64,000 nucleotides of DNA from JASLBX01 sp036374175 (GCA_036374175.1 DASUUH010000123.1:92194-156193); one strand, 5' to 3'; counted from the first letter of the stretch, positions 44,084-53,737 are shown. Numbers and translations: made by a program. The notes: generated by a model from the sequence alone, not told the origin.

Positions 44084-44173
44084 CGTTCGATCACGTTCGG
44101 CAGGCGTAGCGACGTAGCTACATGCATGCAGGCCTGTAGGTACGTCGCGCCGCCTGCCGAACGTGATCGAACG
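44084..44173. repeat. Dispersed palindrome family member, 23-bp perfect arms
   Basis: Arms 44084-44106 and 44151-44173 are exact reverse complements (outer part CGTTCGATCACGTTCGGCAG), with a partly complementary interior (CGACGTAGCTACATGC against the other side). Between the convergent MMPL and DUF3037 genes. The left arm and following sequence recur at 63946-64000. Confidence 0.93.
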
Positions 44174-44184
44174 GTCAGGAAACG

Positions 44185-44553
44185 TCAGCGAACGAGGTCG
44201 TCGAACAGGCGGGCCAGTTCTGCTTCGGGCTTTTCGGTGAGACCACTGTGTACCGGGCCCGGCTGAAGGATCGTGCTTCGTGGTGCCGTCAGCAGCCGGA
44301 ACCGCTCACCGGGGCTCGATCCTGCCGCCGGCCCCGTGGCGCCGGCACACGTCGCCTTGATCGCGTTCACGGCCGCCGTCACGGCCTCGACGTCGGCCGA
44401 TGGGTCCAGTGCAAGCAGCCGCTCCTCACTCACGTGCACGCTGGCCGCCAGGTAGTCCAGGGCCTGGCAGTAGACGATCACTCCGACGTTGAGGCATTCG
44501 CCGCGTTCAATCCGCGGGATCGCGCGGACGACGGCGTACTCGAAGACGTTCAT
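44185..44553 (-). CDS. DUF3037 protein
   Basis: 122 residues from ATG 44553, overlapping the HipA_2 stop (ATGA). The family start MNVFEYAVVRAIPRIERGECLNVGVIVYC is clear, with the C-terminal RFRLLTAPRSTILQPGPVHSGLT also typical. Function unknown, but it is consistently paired with a HipA_2-type gene, as here. Confidence 0.9.
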   Translation of the reverse strand: MNVFEYAVVRAIPRIERGECLNVGVIVYCQALDYLAASVHVSEERLLALDPSADVEAVTAAVNAIKATCAGATGPAAGSSPGERFRLLTAPRSTILQPGPVHSGLTEKPEAELARLFDDLVR

Positions 44554-45305
44554 GCGACCGCCCTGGGCAACCAAGCGTACGACTCCGCAGCTCTCGCCGC
44601 CAGATACTCGACGTAGATCCGGCGATCCTCCACCGGCAGCCACTCGTCCGGCACGAGCGAGACCACCTCTGTCAGCAGGCTCTCGGTGACGAGCGAGGAG
44701 AGCTCGGCGTTGGCCACCCCGAGTCCGGTCACGAAGGAGGCGAGCGCGTGGTCTTCGAGCGGGTACGGCCGCCGGGCGAACTCCTCGGGCCCCGGCCAGG
44801 TGTGCTGAAACAACAACGCGGCGCCGTGGTCGATCGCCCACAACTCGTGGTGCCAGACCAGCAGGTTCGGATTGCGCCAGCTGCGGTCGATGTTCACCGT
44901 GAGGGCGTCCAGCCACAGAATCATGGCGGCGACGGCGGGATCCGGCCGCCAGCCGATGCCGTCGTACCCGAGAGCGCGCGGCAAGAAGTCCACGCCGAGA
45001 TTGATGCCGGCGCTGGCCACCAGCAGGGCCTGGACCTCTGGATCCGGCTCACGTCGGCCGATCGCTTCGTCGAGTTCAACGAGCACCAGATCGGGGACGC
45101 GGATCTCGAGCCGCCGCGCGAGCTCACCAACGATGATTTCGGCAATCAGTGCCTTGACACCTTGCCCGGCGCCGCGGAACTTCACGACGTATGTCCCTAG
45201 ATCGTCGGTTTCCACCAAGCCGGGCAGAGAGCCGCCCTCGCGCAGCGGCTCAACAAACCTCGTTGCCCGCACAGTAGGCAGGAAGGCAACATCGACCTGG
45301 CCCAT
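44550..45305 (-). CDS. HipA_2-type kinase-fold protein
   Basis: 251 residues from ATG 45305. HipA-like kinase fold: YVVKFRGAGQGVKALIAEIIVGELARRL (ATP-binding Lys), MILWLDALTVNIDRSWRNPNLLVW (catalytic loop, N.D....NPN) and LWAIDHGAALLF (metal-binding DHG, DFG-like). Shorter than HipA toxins (no N-terminal HipB-contact domain), so it is not obviously a toxin. Coupled to DUF3037; role unknown, maybe phosphorylation of a protein or small molecule. Confidence 0.85.
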   Translation of the reverse strand: MGQVDVAFLPTVRATRFVEPLREGGSLPGLVETDDLGTYVVKFRGAGQGVKALIAEIIVGELARRLEIRVPDLVLVELDEAIGRREPDPEVQALLVASAGINLGVDFLPRALGYDGIGWRPDPAVAAMILWLDALTVNIDRSWRNPNLLVWHHELWAIDHGAALLFQHTWPGPEEFARRPYPLEDHALASFVTGLGVANAELSSLVTESLLTEVVSLVPDEWLPVEDRRIYVEYLAARAAESYAWLPRAVA

Positions 45306-45391
45306 GAAATCAGACCGTACGGCACTACTCTGGTGTACGTCGCGTCCGATTGGGCGCAGGACAGAGTCTCCGACTACGAACGAGGTCTTCC

Positions 45392-45775
45392 GTGCCTACC
45401 GGCAAGGTCAAGTGGTACGACACCGAAAAGGGCTTCGGCTTTCTTTCCAAGGACGAGGGCGGCGACGTTTTCGTGCACTCGTCGGCGCTGCCTTCGGGCG
45501 TGCCGTCGCTCAAGCCCGGCCAGCGGGTGGAGTTCGGCGTTGCCGAAGGCAAGCGGGGTGAGCAGGCCTTGTCGGTCCGGGTTCTCGACCCGCTGCCGTC
45601 GGTCGCGGCGGCGCAGCGCAAGAAGCCGGACGACATGGTCACGATCATCGAAGATCTGATCAAGCTGCTGGACGGCATGTCCAACACGTACCGGCGCGGG
45701 CGGCACCCCGACCGGCGGGCGGCGACCAAGGTGGCATCGGTCCTGCGTGCGGTGGCGGACGATCTCGAGCTCTAG
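45392..45775 (+). CDS. Cold-shock domain protein with C-terminal extension
   Basis: 127 residues from GTG 45392. The first 65 residues are a cold-shock domain (GKVKWYDTEKGFGFLSKDEGGDVFVH). The remaining 60 (KKPDDMVTIIEDLIKLLDGM, then RRAATKVASVLRAVADDLEL) form a helical extension seen in an actinobacterial subgroup of long Csp proteins. Divergent to the HipA_2 gene; its stop overlaps the convergent MFS stop by four bases. Confidence 0.92.
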   Translation: MPTGKVKWYDTEKGFGFLSKDEGGDVFVHSSALPSGVPSLKPGQRVEFGVAEGKRGEQALSVRVLDPLPSVAAAQRKKPDDMVTIIEDLIKLLDGMSNTYRRGRHPDRRAATKVASVLRAVADDLEL

Positions 45776-47160
45776 TCGGCTGCTGTCTGGCGCGGTGGCT
45801 TGACCTGCTGAGCCAGGATCAGCCCGGCCAGCAGCAGGGTGGCGGCCAGGCCGAAACCCAGGCCGGGGATCAGTGGTAGCGCGATACCAAGCAGGCCACC
45901 AAGGACCCAGGCCAGCTGCAGCAAGGTCTCAGACCGCGCGAACGTGCTCGTGCGAACCTGGTCGGGCACGTCTCGCTGGATGACCGCGTCCAATGACAGC
46001 CGGCCGAGTTGCTGGCCGAACCCGGCCACCAGCCCGACGACGAGCACCATGACAAGTCCCCACAACACGGCGGTCAGCCCCGCCACCACGGTGGCCAACG
46101 CCACCAGGATCAGCACTATCCGATCGGGGCTTCGCGCGCGGACGGTCGCACCGACGGTCGTCCCGCCGGTGCTGCCGAGCCACGCCGCGACGACGAGCAG
46201 GCCGATCGAGACGGTGTCCGGTAGCCCGGCCACTGGCTCCTCCCGCAAGAGGAACGCCACGAACATGGTGAGAAAGCCGTTGAACCCCCGGAGCACCGCG
46301 TTGGCTCGCAGCGCTCGAACGACGGCAGCACCGACCCGAAAGGGCCGGCCCGGGGCGGCAACTCCCCTGCGCAGAGAGACGCCACGCTCACCGGCCGTCG
46401 AGTCGACCTGCGGAGACAGCCGGATGGCCAGCACGGTGGCCGTGATGTAGGCGACAAAGGCGAGGTAAAGCGGCCAGTCCGGACCGATCAGGGCCAGCCC
46501 GATGCCGACCGGGGCGGCCACCGCTGCACCGGCCACGCCGGCCAGTGAGAGCCGGGAGTTCGCGGTGACAAGTTCAACCGACGGCGGAAGGACTCGTGGC
46601 ACCGCCGCCGACCGGGCGATGGCGAATGCCCGTGATGCGACCAACACGCCGAAGGCGGCGGGGTAGAGCCACAAATCGTCGCTGACGATGCTGCTGGCCA
46701 TGACCCAGGCGAGGAACGCCCGCAACGCGGTGGACGTCCCGATCGCCCACCGTCGCCCATGGCGGAATCGGTCGAGGAACGGTCCGATGATCGGCGCGAC
46801 GACGGCGAACGGGGCCATCGTGACGAGCAGGTAGAGCGCCACCTGGCCGCGGGCCTCCGACGTCGCGGCGGAGAAGAAGAGCGTGTCGGCCAGCGCGATG
46901 GTGATGAGAGTGTCGCCGATCGCGTTGACGGCGTTGAGTTCGATGACCCGCGACAGGCCGGACTCACCGGCGCCTTCGGCAGTGGTGGCCCGCCTGACCC
47001 TTGTGGCTCCCTTGCGGGCGGCCCGAGAAGTCGACGTGGCCGCGCCGCGGGCAAGCCGCGACGTGGAGGCAGCGGCAGCCTTGGCAGCCCGCGCAGACAT
47101 GCCAGCAACCCGGCGTACGCGGGGTTCGCCGCGAGCGCCGGGCTGATCTGCCTGCTTCAC
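45772..47160 (-). CDS. MFS transporter with basic N-terminal extension
   Basis: 462 residues; the annotated start region has about 60 residues rich in Ala, Arg and Ser (SARAAKAAAASTSRLARGAATSTSRAARKG) before the first helix (about 75). About 12 membrane helices follow, with FLDRFRHGRRWAIG as motif A. The extension could be a mis-chosen start or a real cytoplasmic tail. Substrate unknown. Divergent with the DUF3027 gene. Confidence 0.85.
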   Translation of the reverse strand: MKQADQPGARGEPRVRRVAGMSARAAKAAAASTSRLARGAATSTSRAARKGATRVRRATTAEGAGESGLSRVIELNAVNAIGDTLITIALADTLFFSAATSEARGQVALYLLVTMAPFAVVAPIIGPFLDRFRHGRRWAIGTSTALRAFLAWVMASSIVSDDLWLYPAAFGVLVASRAFAIARSAAVPRVLPPSVELVTANSRLSLAGVAGAAVAAPVGIGLALIGPDWPLYLAFVAYITATVLAIRLSPQVDSTAGERGVSLRRGVAAPGRPFRVGAAVVRALRANAVLRGFNGFLTMFVAFLLREEPVAGLPDTVSIGLLVVAAWLGSTGGTTVGATVRARSPDRIVLILVALATVVAGLTAVLWGLVMVLVVGLVAGFGQQLGRLSLDAVIQRDVPDQVRTSTFARSETLLQLAWVLGGLLGIALPLIPGLGFGLAATLLLAGLILAQQVKPPRQTAAD

Positions 47161-47267
47161 GCGCCCTATCCAACCTCATTTGGCCGACCGCATCGGAAAC
47201 GTGCCAGCTCATTCCGACCGAGGTCGCCGCTGGGAATTGGCGGCCGTAAGTGCCAGAATCCAGGGTT

Positions 47268-48068
47268 GTGAGTCCCGCACCGTCGCGAGCCCGCTCCTAC
47301 AAGGCCGACCCTGCCTGTGTCGCCGCCGTTGATGTGGCGCGCGCGGCCGCCCTCGAGACCGCTGGCGCCGATCACGTCGGCAGCCACCTCGGCCACGATG
47401 TGGAGGGTGACCGCGTCGTGACCCACCACTTTGAGTGCACTGCTCCTGGGTACCGCGGGTGGCGGTGGTCCGTCACGGTGGCTCGCGCGTCCCGCGGCAA
47501 GGTTGTGACGATTGACGAGTGTGTCCTGCTGCCTGGCCCGGACGCCGTGCTCGCGCCGGCCTGGGTGCCATGGGATGAGCGGGTCAAGCCCGGAGATCTC
47601 GGCCCGGGCGATCTGATGCCGACGACGGACGACGACCCGCGGCTGGTGCCGGGCTACACCGGCGTGGACCGCGACTCAGACCCGCTGGCCGCCAAAGAGG
47701 TCGTGGACGAACTCGGGCTTGGCCGAGCCTGGCTGCTCTCACCGCATGGACGTGACGAGGCCGCGGCCCGGTGGCGCGCCGGCGAGGGCGGGCCGGACAC
47801 CGATATCGCCCGCGCCGCTCCCGCACCGTGCCAGACATGCGGGTTCATGATCCGATTGAGCGGGTCGCTCGGTCAAGCCTTCGGCTTGTGCTCCAACGAG
47901 CGCACGCCGTTCGATGGTCGGGTCGTTTCGTACGACCATGGTTGCGGCGCGCACTCGGACGTGCGGGTCCAGCAGGTCAGCTTCGACCCGTCCGAGCCAG
48001 TACTCGACACCGTGTCTTACGACCCGGTGCTTCATGATGACTTCGATGAGGAGTCCAGCCGGGTCTGA
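47268..48068 (+). CDS. DUF3027 protein
   Basis: 266 residues from GTG 47268 (GTG 47250 is the alternative). DUF3027 features: VGSHLGHDVEGDRVVTHHFECTAPGYRGWRWSVTVARA, then VPWDERVKPGDLGPGDLMPT, and a C-terminal Cys cluster PCQTCGFMI, GLCSNE and CGAHSD that may bind metal. Actinobacterial family of unknown function. Overlaps the sacsin-like gene start by about 23 bp. Confidence 0.9.
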   Translation: MSPAPSRARSYKADPACVAAVDVARAAALETAGADHVGSHLGHDVEGDRVVTHHFECTAPGYRGWRWSVTVARASRGKVVTIDECVLLPGPDAVLAPAWVPWDERVKPGDLGPGDLMPTTDDDPRLVPGYTGVDRDSDPLAAKEVVDELGLGRAWLLSPHGRDEAAARWRAGEGGPDTDIARAAPAPCQTCGFMIRLSGSLGQAFGLCSNERTPFDGRVVSYDHGCGAHSDVRVQQVSFDPSEPVLDTVSYDPVLHDDFDEESSRV

Positions 48069-51000
48069 TCCGTTCGGCACGGAGCGCCTGCGGGCGACCG
48101 TGCTCGCTGCCTGGGCCGCCTCGCCGGCCCGGTTTCGCGAAGACGCCAATGCCGAGGAGGAGCTCGCCAGGGGCGCGTACCGCGACCGAGTCGTCGTGGA
48201 GTTGGCCCAGAACGCCGGGGACGCGGCGGCCCGGTCCGGTGTCGGAGGCCGGCTGCTGCTGCGGCTCGACGGCGCGACGCTGCTCGCCGCCAACACCGGT
48301 GCCCCGCTCGACGCTGCCGGCGTCGAAGGGCTTTCGACGTTGCGCGCCTCGACCAAACGCGACGAGAACGCGGTCGGCCGGTTCGGGGTGGGTTTCGCCG
48401 CCGTCCTAGGAGTCAGCGATGAGCCGGCCGTGCTGTCGCGAACCGGCGGCGTTCGCTGGTCACGTGCCGAGGCGGTGGCGGCCGCCGCCGCAGTTCCGGA
48501 GCTGGCTGACGAACTCGTCCGGCGCGGATCCGCCGTTCCGGTGCTTCGCCTTCCGATGCCCGCCGGTGGCGAGCCGCCAGCGGGCTACGAAACCGTCGTC
48601 CGGCTGCCACTACGTGACGACGCGGCTCTGGAACTGACCCGGTCGCTGCTTGACGCGGTGGACGATGCGTTGGTGCTTTCGCTACCCAACCTCGCCGAAA
48701 TCGTGATCGACAATGGAGTCGCCACCAGAACCCTCAGCGCTCGCCGGAGTGGCACCGATGTGCGGGTGACCGAAGGCGCCCGCGAGACCCACTGGCGGCT
48801 CGTCGAGCGGACCGGCCGGGTTCCTGCTGACTTACTTGCCGAGCGGCCCGTGGAGGAGCCGGATCAGTGGCGGGTGGCCGTCGCGGTTCCGGTCCGGCCG
48901 GATGGCCGCCCCGAGGCGCTCCCGCCATCGGTGCCCAAGCTCGTCCACGCACCGACCCCGACCGACGAGCGCACCGAGTTGCCCGCACTCGTGCTGGCCA
49001 GCTTCCCGCTCGACTCGTCACGCCGCCGCGCCGTGCCCGGCCGGCTCACGGACATGCTGGCCGGCGAGGTAGCCACGGCGTACGCGGATCTTGTTACGGA
49101 GCTGGCCGCCGCCGGGCCGGCAGTGCTCGATCTCGTGCCACCTCCGCTTCCAGTGAGTGAACTGGACGCCACGCTGCACCGGGCGATCGTCCCGGCGCTA
49201 GCCGAGGCCCGGTTCGTGCCGGCCGCCGACTTGCGGCCGCAGGGCAGTGCCGCGGCCGGTCCGGGCCAGCACGAGCAGTCTGACCGGCTGGCGCCTCGCG
49301 ACGCTGTGCTGGTGAACGGGCTGCGCATGGCCACGGAACCCGCTGCCTTGCGCCGCTTCGTGCCCGGCCTTGCCGACCCGCGGTGGTGGCGTGCGGAGCC
49401 GTTGCGCCGGCTGGGTGCACGGATCGCCGAGCTCGCGGACGTCGTGGACGCGCTGGGAGAGCACGACCTGGAGCCGGCCGAGTGGCGTGATCTGTACGAC
49501 GCGTTGGAGGGCGCGGATCTCGAGGCACTCGCCACGCTTGCGGTGCCGCTGGCCGATGGCCGGCTTGTGCGGGGAGCCCGGGGTGTGCTGCTGCCGGGTC
49601 CTGACGTCGGCCCCGAAACGCTGATGGCGCTCGGACTTCGGGTGGCGGCGGCCAGTGCCGTCCACCCCCTGCTGGCCCGGCTCGGTGCGACCGAAGCGAC
49701 GCCTGCTGCGGTGTTGCGCGAGTCGGCGGTCCGCACGGCGGTCGACGCGCAAGACGAAGCGGTCGCCGAGCCGGTACTGCGGCTGGTCGGGGCGTCCGGG
49801 CTGACCGTCGAGGACGAGCCCTGGCTGGCCAACACGCTGATACCGGATGGGACCGGTTCACCGGCTCCGGCGGGCGAGCTCTGGTTTCCAGGTGCCGGTG
49901 TGCTCGACGTCCTCGATGTCGACCACGCCGAATACACGGTCGATCCGGCCGTAGTCGAGCAATCGGGCCGGGACGTGCTCGCGGCGGTCGGCGTCCGGGA
50001 GGGGTTCGCCGTCGTCGTAGCACCCGACGTCGCATTGGATGAGGACTCGTGGCACGACCTGGACGACGAGGCCGGCTGGAAGTCGGCGATCGCCGAACGG
50101 CTGCCGGGTCAGGAGTTGCCGGCGATGCTGACCGAACTGGTAGCGGTTCGCGACCTCGATCTCGTCCACGAAGACCGGTGGGCCGATGCCGTCGCGATGC
50201 TGGCGGCCGACCAGCAGACTCGTCGGGCCCTCACCGAGCCCGCGCACGCGCTGCTGGCCGATGGCTCCCGGCGCGACGTGCCGTCGTACACGGCGTGGTG
50301 GCTGCGTGAACACGGGCAGTTCGGCGGCGTACCGCTGCGACTGATGAGCGCTGCGGATGCCGATCCGTTGGTGAGGCGCCTGCTGCCGGCCATTCCCGTG
50401 CCCCTCGACGATGCGGTGAGTCGTGCACTCGGCTTGGCGCGGACAATGTCGGATCTGGTGACCCAACCGGACCGGCTACTTGACCGGCTGGCAGATCCGG
50501 CCGTCCACCTGACCGCGGCCGACCTGGCGGCCATCTACGCTGTACTGATCCGCGCCGGCCTCGACCCAGAGGCGGTGCCACCGCCGGAGCAGGTGCGGAT
50601 TCCCGACGCGGACCGCACCCGGGTCGTCCGGGCGAACGAGGTAGTCGTGGCCGACGGACCACACTGGCTTCAGTTGGCTTGGCCGGCCGTACTGCCCGGT
50701 GGTGCGGAGTTGGCGACGTTGCTGGATTTGCCGCTGGCAAGCGTTGTTTCGGACCCTTACCCGCAATCGACAGGACGGGTGTCGGGCGTGCCGGACGCGG
50801 TCGTTCTCATGCTGCCTGAAGCCGCTGCCACGTACCTGGAACACGATGATCTGCAGGTGGCCGGCGGGTCGGTGGATTGGTGGGTCGATCCCGACCGAAC
50901 GGTGCATGCGGCAACGACCGATGGCCTGGCTCGCGGCCTCGCCTGGGCCGCCGGGCGGTGGGACGTGCGGCTGGAGTTGGCCGAGGTGTTGCGTGACCCG

Positions 51001-51072
51001 AGCGTGGTTTCCGGCCTGCTGGCCGAACGGGCCTTCGAATCGCCCGCCCGCGACTCGTCGTCGGACCAGTGA
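48046..51072 (+). CDS. Sacsin-like GHKL ATPase protein
   Basis: About 1,008 residues from ATG 48046 (48034/48037 also possible), overlapping the DUF3027 end in another frame. The N-terminal 150 residues are a histidine-kinase-like ATPase: VVVELAQNAGDAAARSG (N-box), LLAANTGAPLDAAGVEGLSTLRASTK and VGRFGVGFAAVLGVSD (G-box), as in sacsin and HSP90 N-domains. The remaining 850 residues show repeated low-complexity Ala/Leu/Asp segments and no recognised catalytic domain. The pairing with DUF3027 is conserved in actinobacteria; a chaperone or quality-control role is plausible but unproven. Confidence 0.85.
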   Translation: MRSPAGSDPFGTERLRATVLAAWAASPARFREDANAEEELARGAYRDRVVVELAQNAGDAAARSGVGGRLLLRLDGATLLAANTGAPLDAAGVEGLSTLRASTKRDENAVGRFGVGFAAVLGVSDEPAVLSRTGGVRWSRAEAVAAAAAVPELADELVRRGSAVPVLRLPMPAGGEPPAGYETVVRLPLRDDAALELTRSLLDAVDDALVLSLPNLAEIVIDNGVATRTLSARRSGTDVRVTEGARETHWRLVERTGRVPADLLAERPVEEPDQWRVAVAVPVRPDGRPEALPPSVPKLVHAPTPTDERTELPALVLASFPLDSSRRRAVPGRLTDMLAGEVATAYADLVTELAAAGPAVLDLVPPPLPVSELDATLHRAIVPALAEARFVPAADLRPQGSAAAGPGQHEQSDRLAPRDAVLVNGLRMATEPAALRRFVPGLADPRWWRAEPLRRLGARIAELADVVDALGEHDLEPAEWRDLYDALEGADLEALATLAVPLADGRLVRGARGVLLPGPDVGPETLMALGLRVAAASAVHPLLARLGATEATPAAVLRESAVRTAVDAQDEAVAEPVLRLVGASGLTVEDEPWLANTLIPDGTGSPAPAGELWFPGAGVLDVLDVDHAEYTVDPAVVEQSGRDVLAAVGVREGFAVVVAPDVALDEDSWHDLDDEAGWKSAIAERLPGQELPAMLTELVAVRDLDLVHEDRWADAVAMLAADQQTRRALTEPAHALLADGSRRDVPSYTAWWLREHGQFGGVPLRLMSAADADPLVRRLLPAIPVPLDDAVSRALGLARTMSDLVTQPDRLLDRLADPAVHLTAADLAAIYAVLIRAGLDPEAVPPPEQVRIPDADRTRVVRANEVVVADGPHWLQLAWPAVLPGGAELATLLDLPLASVVSDPYPQSTGRVSGVPDAVVLMLPEAAATYLEHDDLQVAGGSVDWWVDPDRTVHAATTDGLARGLAWAAGRWDVRLELAEVLRDPSVVSGLLAERAFESPARDSSSDQ

Positions 51073-51075
51073 TCG

Positions 51076-51093
51076 CGGTGCGGGTTCGCACCG
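51076..51093. terminator. Hairpin between convergent genes
   Basis: CGGTGCG (51076-51082) pairs with CGCACCG (51087-51093), GGTT loop, followed by a weaker GTGCC/GGCAC stem. Sits 3 bp after the sacsin-like stop and before the ABC permease stop at 51137. Confidence 0.7.
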
Positions 51094-51136
51094 TGCCGGC
51101 GACAGGCACGGCGACGGTGGGAACTCCGCGTCGCTG

Positions 51137-52789
51137 CTACTTGGTATCCAGGTCGCGTTGCCGGAAACCGGCAAGCCCGAGCGCTACCAGCCCGGCGGCG
51201 ATCAGCGTGAGGACGATCACTGGCGGCCAGGACGCGTCCTCGAGCGGCAACCGTGCAACATGCTCCAACGGCGACAGGTTGTGCACCCATTGCGGCAGAT
51301 CCATGATCGGGCCGAAGAACCCGACGATCATCGCGAAGCCGAATACGGCCCACGTCGCGCCGACCGTGCTGGGCGCGAACCCGAACAGCAGCGCAGCGAT
51401 GCCCAAGAAGACCAGTAAGGCCGGGGCGTACACCAGATGCGCTGCCAGGGTTTCCCATACGTAGGTGCTGTCGCCGACCGAGATCGCCGTCGAGATACCC
51501 AATACCAGCCCGGAAATGGCCAGCAGCGCGACCACACCGGCGGCCAGGACTGCCACGTGGCTACCGAGCCAGGCATTCCTACCGGTCGCTGTAGCCAGCA
51601 CCGGCTCGGCTCGGCCTCGGGTCTCCTCGCTTCGCGCCGCCTGCACGCCCAGGATCGCGAAGACGGCGATCACGATTGCGAACGACAGCGCCATCGTGCT
51701 GACATAGCCGTCGAGGATTCGGCTCGCGTCTCCACCGAGTACATCGATCATCGTCTGGGGGAGATCCTCGAACGCGTCCACGATGGGGCGGGTCATCCCG
51801 CCATAGACCGCCGCGGCGACGACGAGCGCGGCACCCCAGCCGATGAGGCCGGCTCGCTGCAATCGGAACGCGAACGTCAGCGGCGACCGCAGCCAGGAAG
51901 CAGCCGTCGGGCTGCCGCCTCGAGGAGCGACGAGTCCGGCGCCCACGTCACGGCGAGTCGACAGGGCGTAACCCGCGGCCGCAGTCACGGCTGCAAACGC
52001 GACCGACAGCAGCAGCGGCCACCAGCGTCCGTCGGCATACGGGCGGGTCTGCTGGGACCAGGCGAGCGGGGAGAACCACGAGAGCAGGCTGCCACCCTCA
52101 GTGATCGTGTCGCCCGCGGCGCGGATGACGTATGCGGCCCCGAGAGCTGCACCGGCCAGGCCCGACCCGGCCCGCGAGAAGGCGCTCACCTGGACCGTGA
52201 GAGCCGTTAGCCCGGCCCACACCAGCCCGACAGCGCCGACGCTCGCCCCGAAGAGCAGTGCGTCGCTGGTCTCGAGCCCGGCGGCGCCCATCGCCGCTGC
52301 GACAAGCAGTGTGGTCAAGACATTGGCCATGACCGCGACGATCAACGCAGCGGTCAGGTGAGCGTGGCGGCCGACGACGTTGGCCCGCACAAGTTCGGCC
52401 CGTCCGGTTTGTTCCTCGACCCGCGTGTGCCGGGAGACAAGGAGGATGTTCATCAAGGCCACGAGTAGCAGGAAGTACAACCCGTACACGCCGACGATGA
52501 CGATCTCGATCGTGGGGTCGTCGAGCCCGAACCCCGGGCCGGAGATGATCGCGCCGACGCCGCCCTCGACGAATTCGGTGATGGCCTGAAGGTCTGCCTC
52601 GGTCTGGTACAGCTGCGGCAGCGCCGCTGCGTAGTAGAAAACGAACAAAAACAGGCCGAACAACCAGGCGGGCAGCTTGATCCGGTCACGCCGAAGGTTG
52701 AACCTAACCAGCTTGCGCGTGCCGGCCAGACTGTTCTCGCGCGGCCGGCCGGTGGTTGCGCGGGCGGGTTCTCGGGTGACAGTGGTCAT
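51137..52789 (-). CDS. ABC-2 exporter permease
   Basis: 550 residues from ATG 52789. About 12 membrane helices in two halves with soluble N-terminus; SGPGFGLDDPTIEI and VSRHTRVEEQTGRAELVRANVVGRHAHL are typical of the actinobacterial polyketide/ionophore exporter (tetronasin-type) permeases. Its start overlaps the ATPase stop (ATGA). Exports a hydrophobic compound. Likely regulated by the MarR-like gene divergent from the ATPase. Confidence 0.88.
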   Translation of the reverse strand: MTTVTREPARATTGRPRENSLAGTRKLVRFNLRRDRIKLPAWLFGLFLFVFYYAAALPQLYQTEADLQAITEFVEGGVGAIISGPGFGLDDPTIEIVIVGVYGLYFLLLVALMNILLVSRHTRVEEQTGRAELVRANVVGRHAHLTAALIVAVMANVLTTLLVAAAMGAAGLETSDALLFGASVGAVGLVWAGLTALTVQVSAFSRAGSGLAGAALGAAYVIRAAGDTITEGGSLLSWFSPLAWSQQTRPYADGRWWPLLLSVAFAAVTAAAGYALSTRRDVGAGLVAPRGGSPTAASWLRSPLTFAFRLQRAGLIGWGAALVVAAAVYGGMTRPIVDAFEDLPQTMIDVLGGDASRILDGYVSTMALSFAIVIAVFAILGVQAARSEETRGRAEPVLATATGRNAWLGSHVAVLAAGVVALLAISGLVLGISTAISVGDSTYVWETLAAHLVYAPALLVFLGIAALLFGFAPSTVGATWAVFGFAMIVGFFGPIMDLPQWVHNLSPLEHVARLPLEDASWPPVIVLTLIAAGLVALGLAGFRQRDLDTK

Positions 52790-53700
52790 CGCTCGGCTCC
52801 GTTGCCGTTCGCGGCGAGCTCGTCCCCGTAGTGCCGGAGCATGAGCTCTTCGAGGGTGGGTGGGTGGCTGGTCAGCGCACGGATTCCGAAGCCGGTCAGG
52901 TGCCGGACGGCGGCGTCGAGGTGTTCCCCATCAACAGCGAAGCGGATCCGGCCGTCGCTGGCTTCGGCGTTGTGAATGCCGGCCAGGTTCTGCAGCCCGG
53001 TCACCGGCGTTGCCGTGTGCGCTTCAATCGTCGTGCGGGTCAGGTGCCGCATCTCGGTGAGTGTTCCCGACTGGACGATCTTGCCCAGCCGGATGATGCT
53101 GATCCGGTCCGCGAGCTTTTCGACCTGCGCAAGGATGTGGCTCGATAGCAGGACGGTGCGTCCTTCGGCCTTCATCTGGTTGATGACATTCTGGAACACG
53201 ACTTCCATGAGCGGGTCCAGCCCGGCGGTCGGTTCGTCCAGCAGCAGCAACTCGGCATCGGAGGCGAGCGCGGCGACGATCGCCACCTTCTGCCGGTTGC
53301 CCTTCGAATAGGTGCGACCCTTCTTCGTCGGGTCGAGGTCAAATCGCTCGATGAGCTCGTCGCGGCGCGCACGGTTCAGCCCGCCCCGGAGCCGGCCCAG
53401 CAGGTCGATGGCCTCGCCACCGGTCAGGTTCGGCCAGAGTTCGACATCGCCGGGTACGTACGCGATGCGACGGTGCAGCGCGACCGCGTCGTCCCAGGGG
53501 TCGCCGCCGAGGATCGTGACCTGGCCGGAGTCCGCTCGCAGCAATCCGAGAAGCACCCGGATGGTGGTGGACTTGCCGGCACCGTTAGGGCCGAGGAAGC
53601 CGTGCACTTCGCCTATCTCGACGGTCAGGTCGAGGCCATCGAGAGCACGGGTGGGCCCGAAGGTCTTGACGAGCCCGGAAGTCGTAACGGCTGTAGTCAT
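52786..53700 (-). CDS. ABC exporter ATPase
   Basis: 304 residues from ATG 53700. Walker A GPNGAGKS, signature YSKGNRQKVAIVAAL (SGGQ-like variant, SKGN), Walker B LLLLDEPTAGLDPL, H-loop LLSSHIL. The C-terminal 80 residues form the DUF4162-like tail common to this exporter group. Partner of the downstream permease. Divergent from a MarR-like regulator with the TTCAC operator between them. Confidence 0.93.
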   Translation of the reverse strand: MTTAVTTSGLVKTFGPTRALDGLDLTVEIGEVHGFLGPNGAGKSTTIRVLLGLLRADSGQVTILGGDPWDDAVALHRRIAYVPGDVELWPNLTGGEAIDLLGRLRGGLNRARRDELIERFDLDPTKKGRTYSKGNRQKVAIVAALASDAELLLLDEPTAGLDPLMEVVFQNVINQMKAEGRTVLLSSHILAQVEKLADRISIIRLGKIVQSGTLTEMRHLTRTTIEAHTATPVTGLQNLAGIHNAEASDGRIRFAVDGEHLDAAVRHLTGFGIRALTSHPPTLEELMLRHYGDELAANGNGAER

Positions 53701-53721
53701 GGTAGGGAAGCTATCACGACT

Positions 53722-53737
53722 TTCACGAACTTGTGAA
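53722..53737. promoter_or_regulatory. Candidate MarR operator (TTCAC-N6-GTGAA)
   Basis: TTCACGAACTTGTGAA between the divergent ABC ATPase (start 53700) and MarR-like gene (start 53787). A similar TTCACGAA-GTGAA element precedes the second MarR-like gene. Confidence 0.65.
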
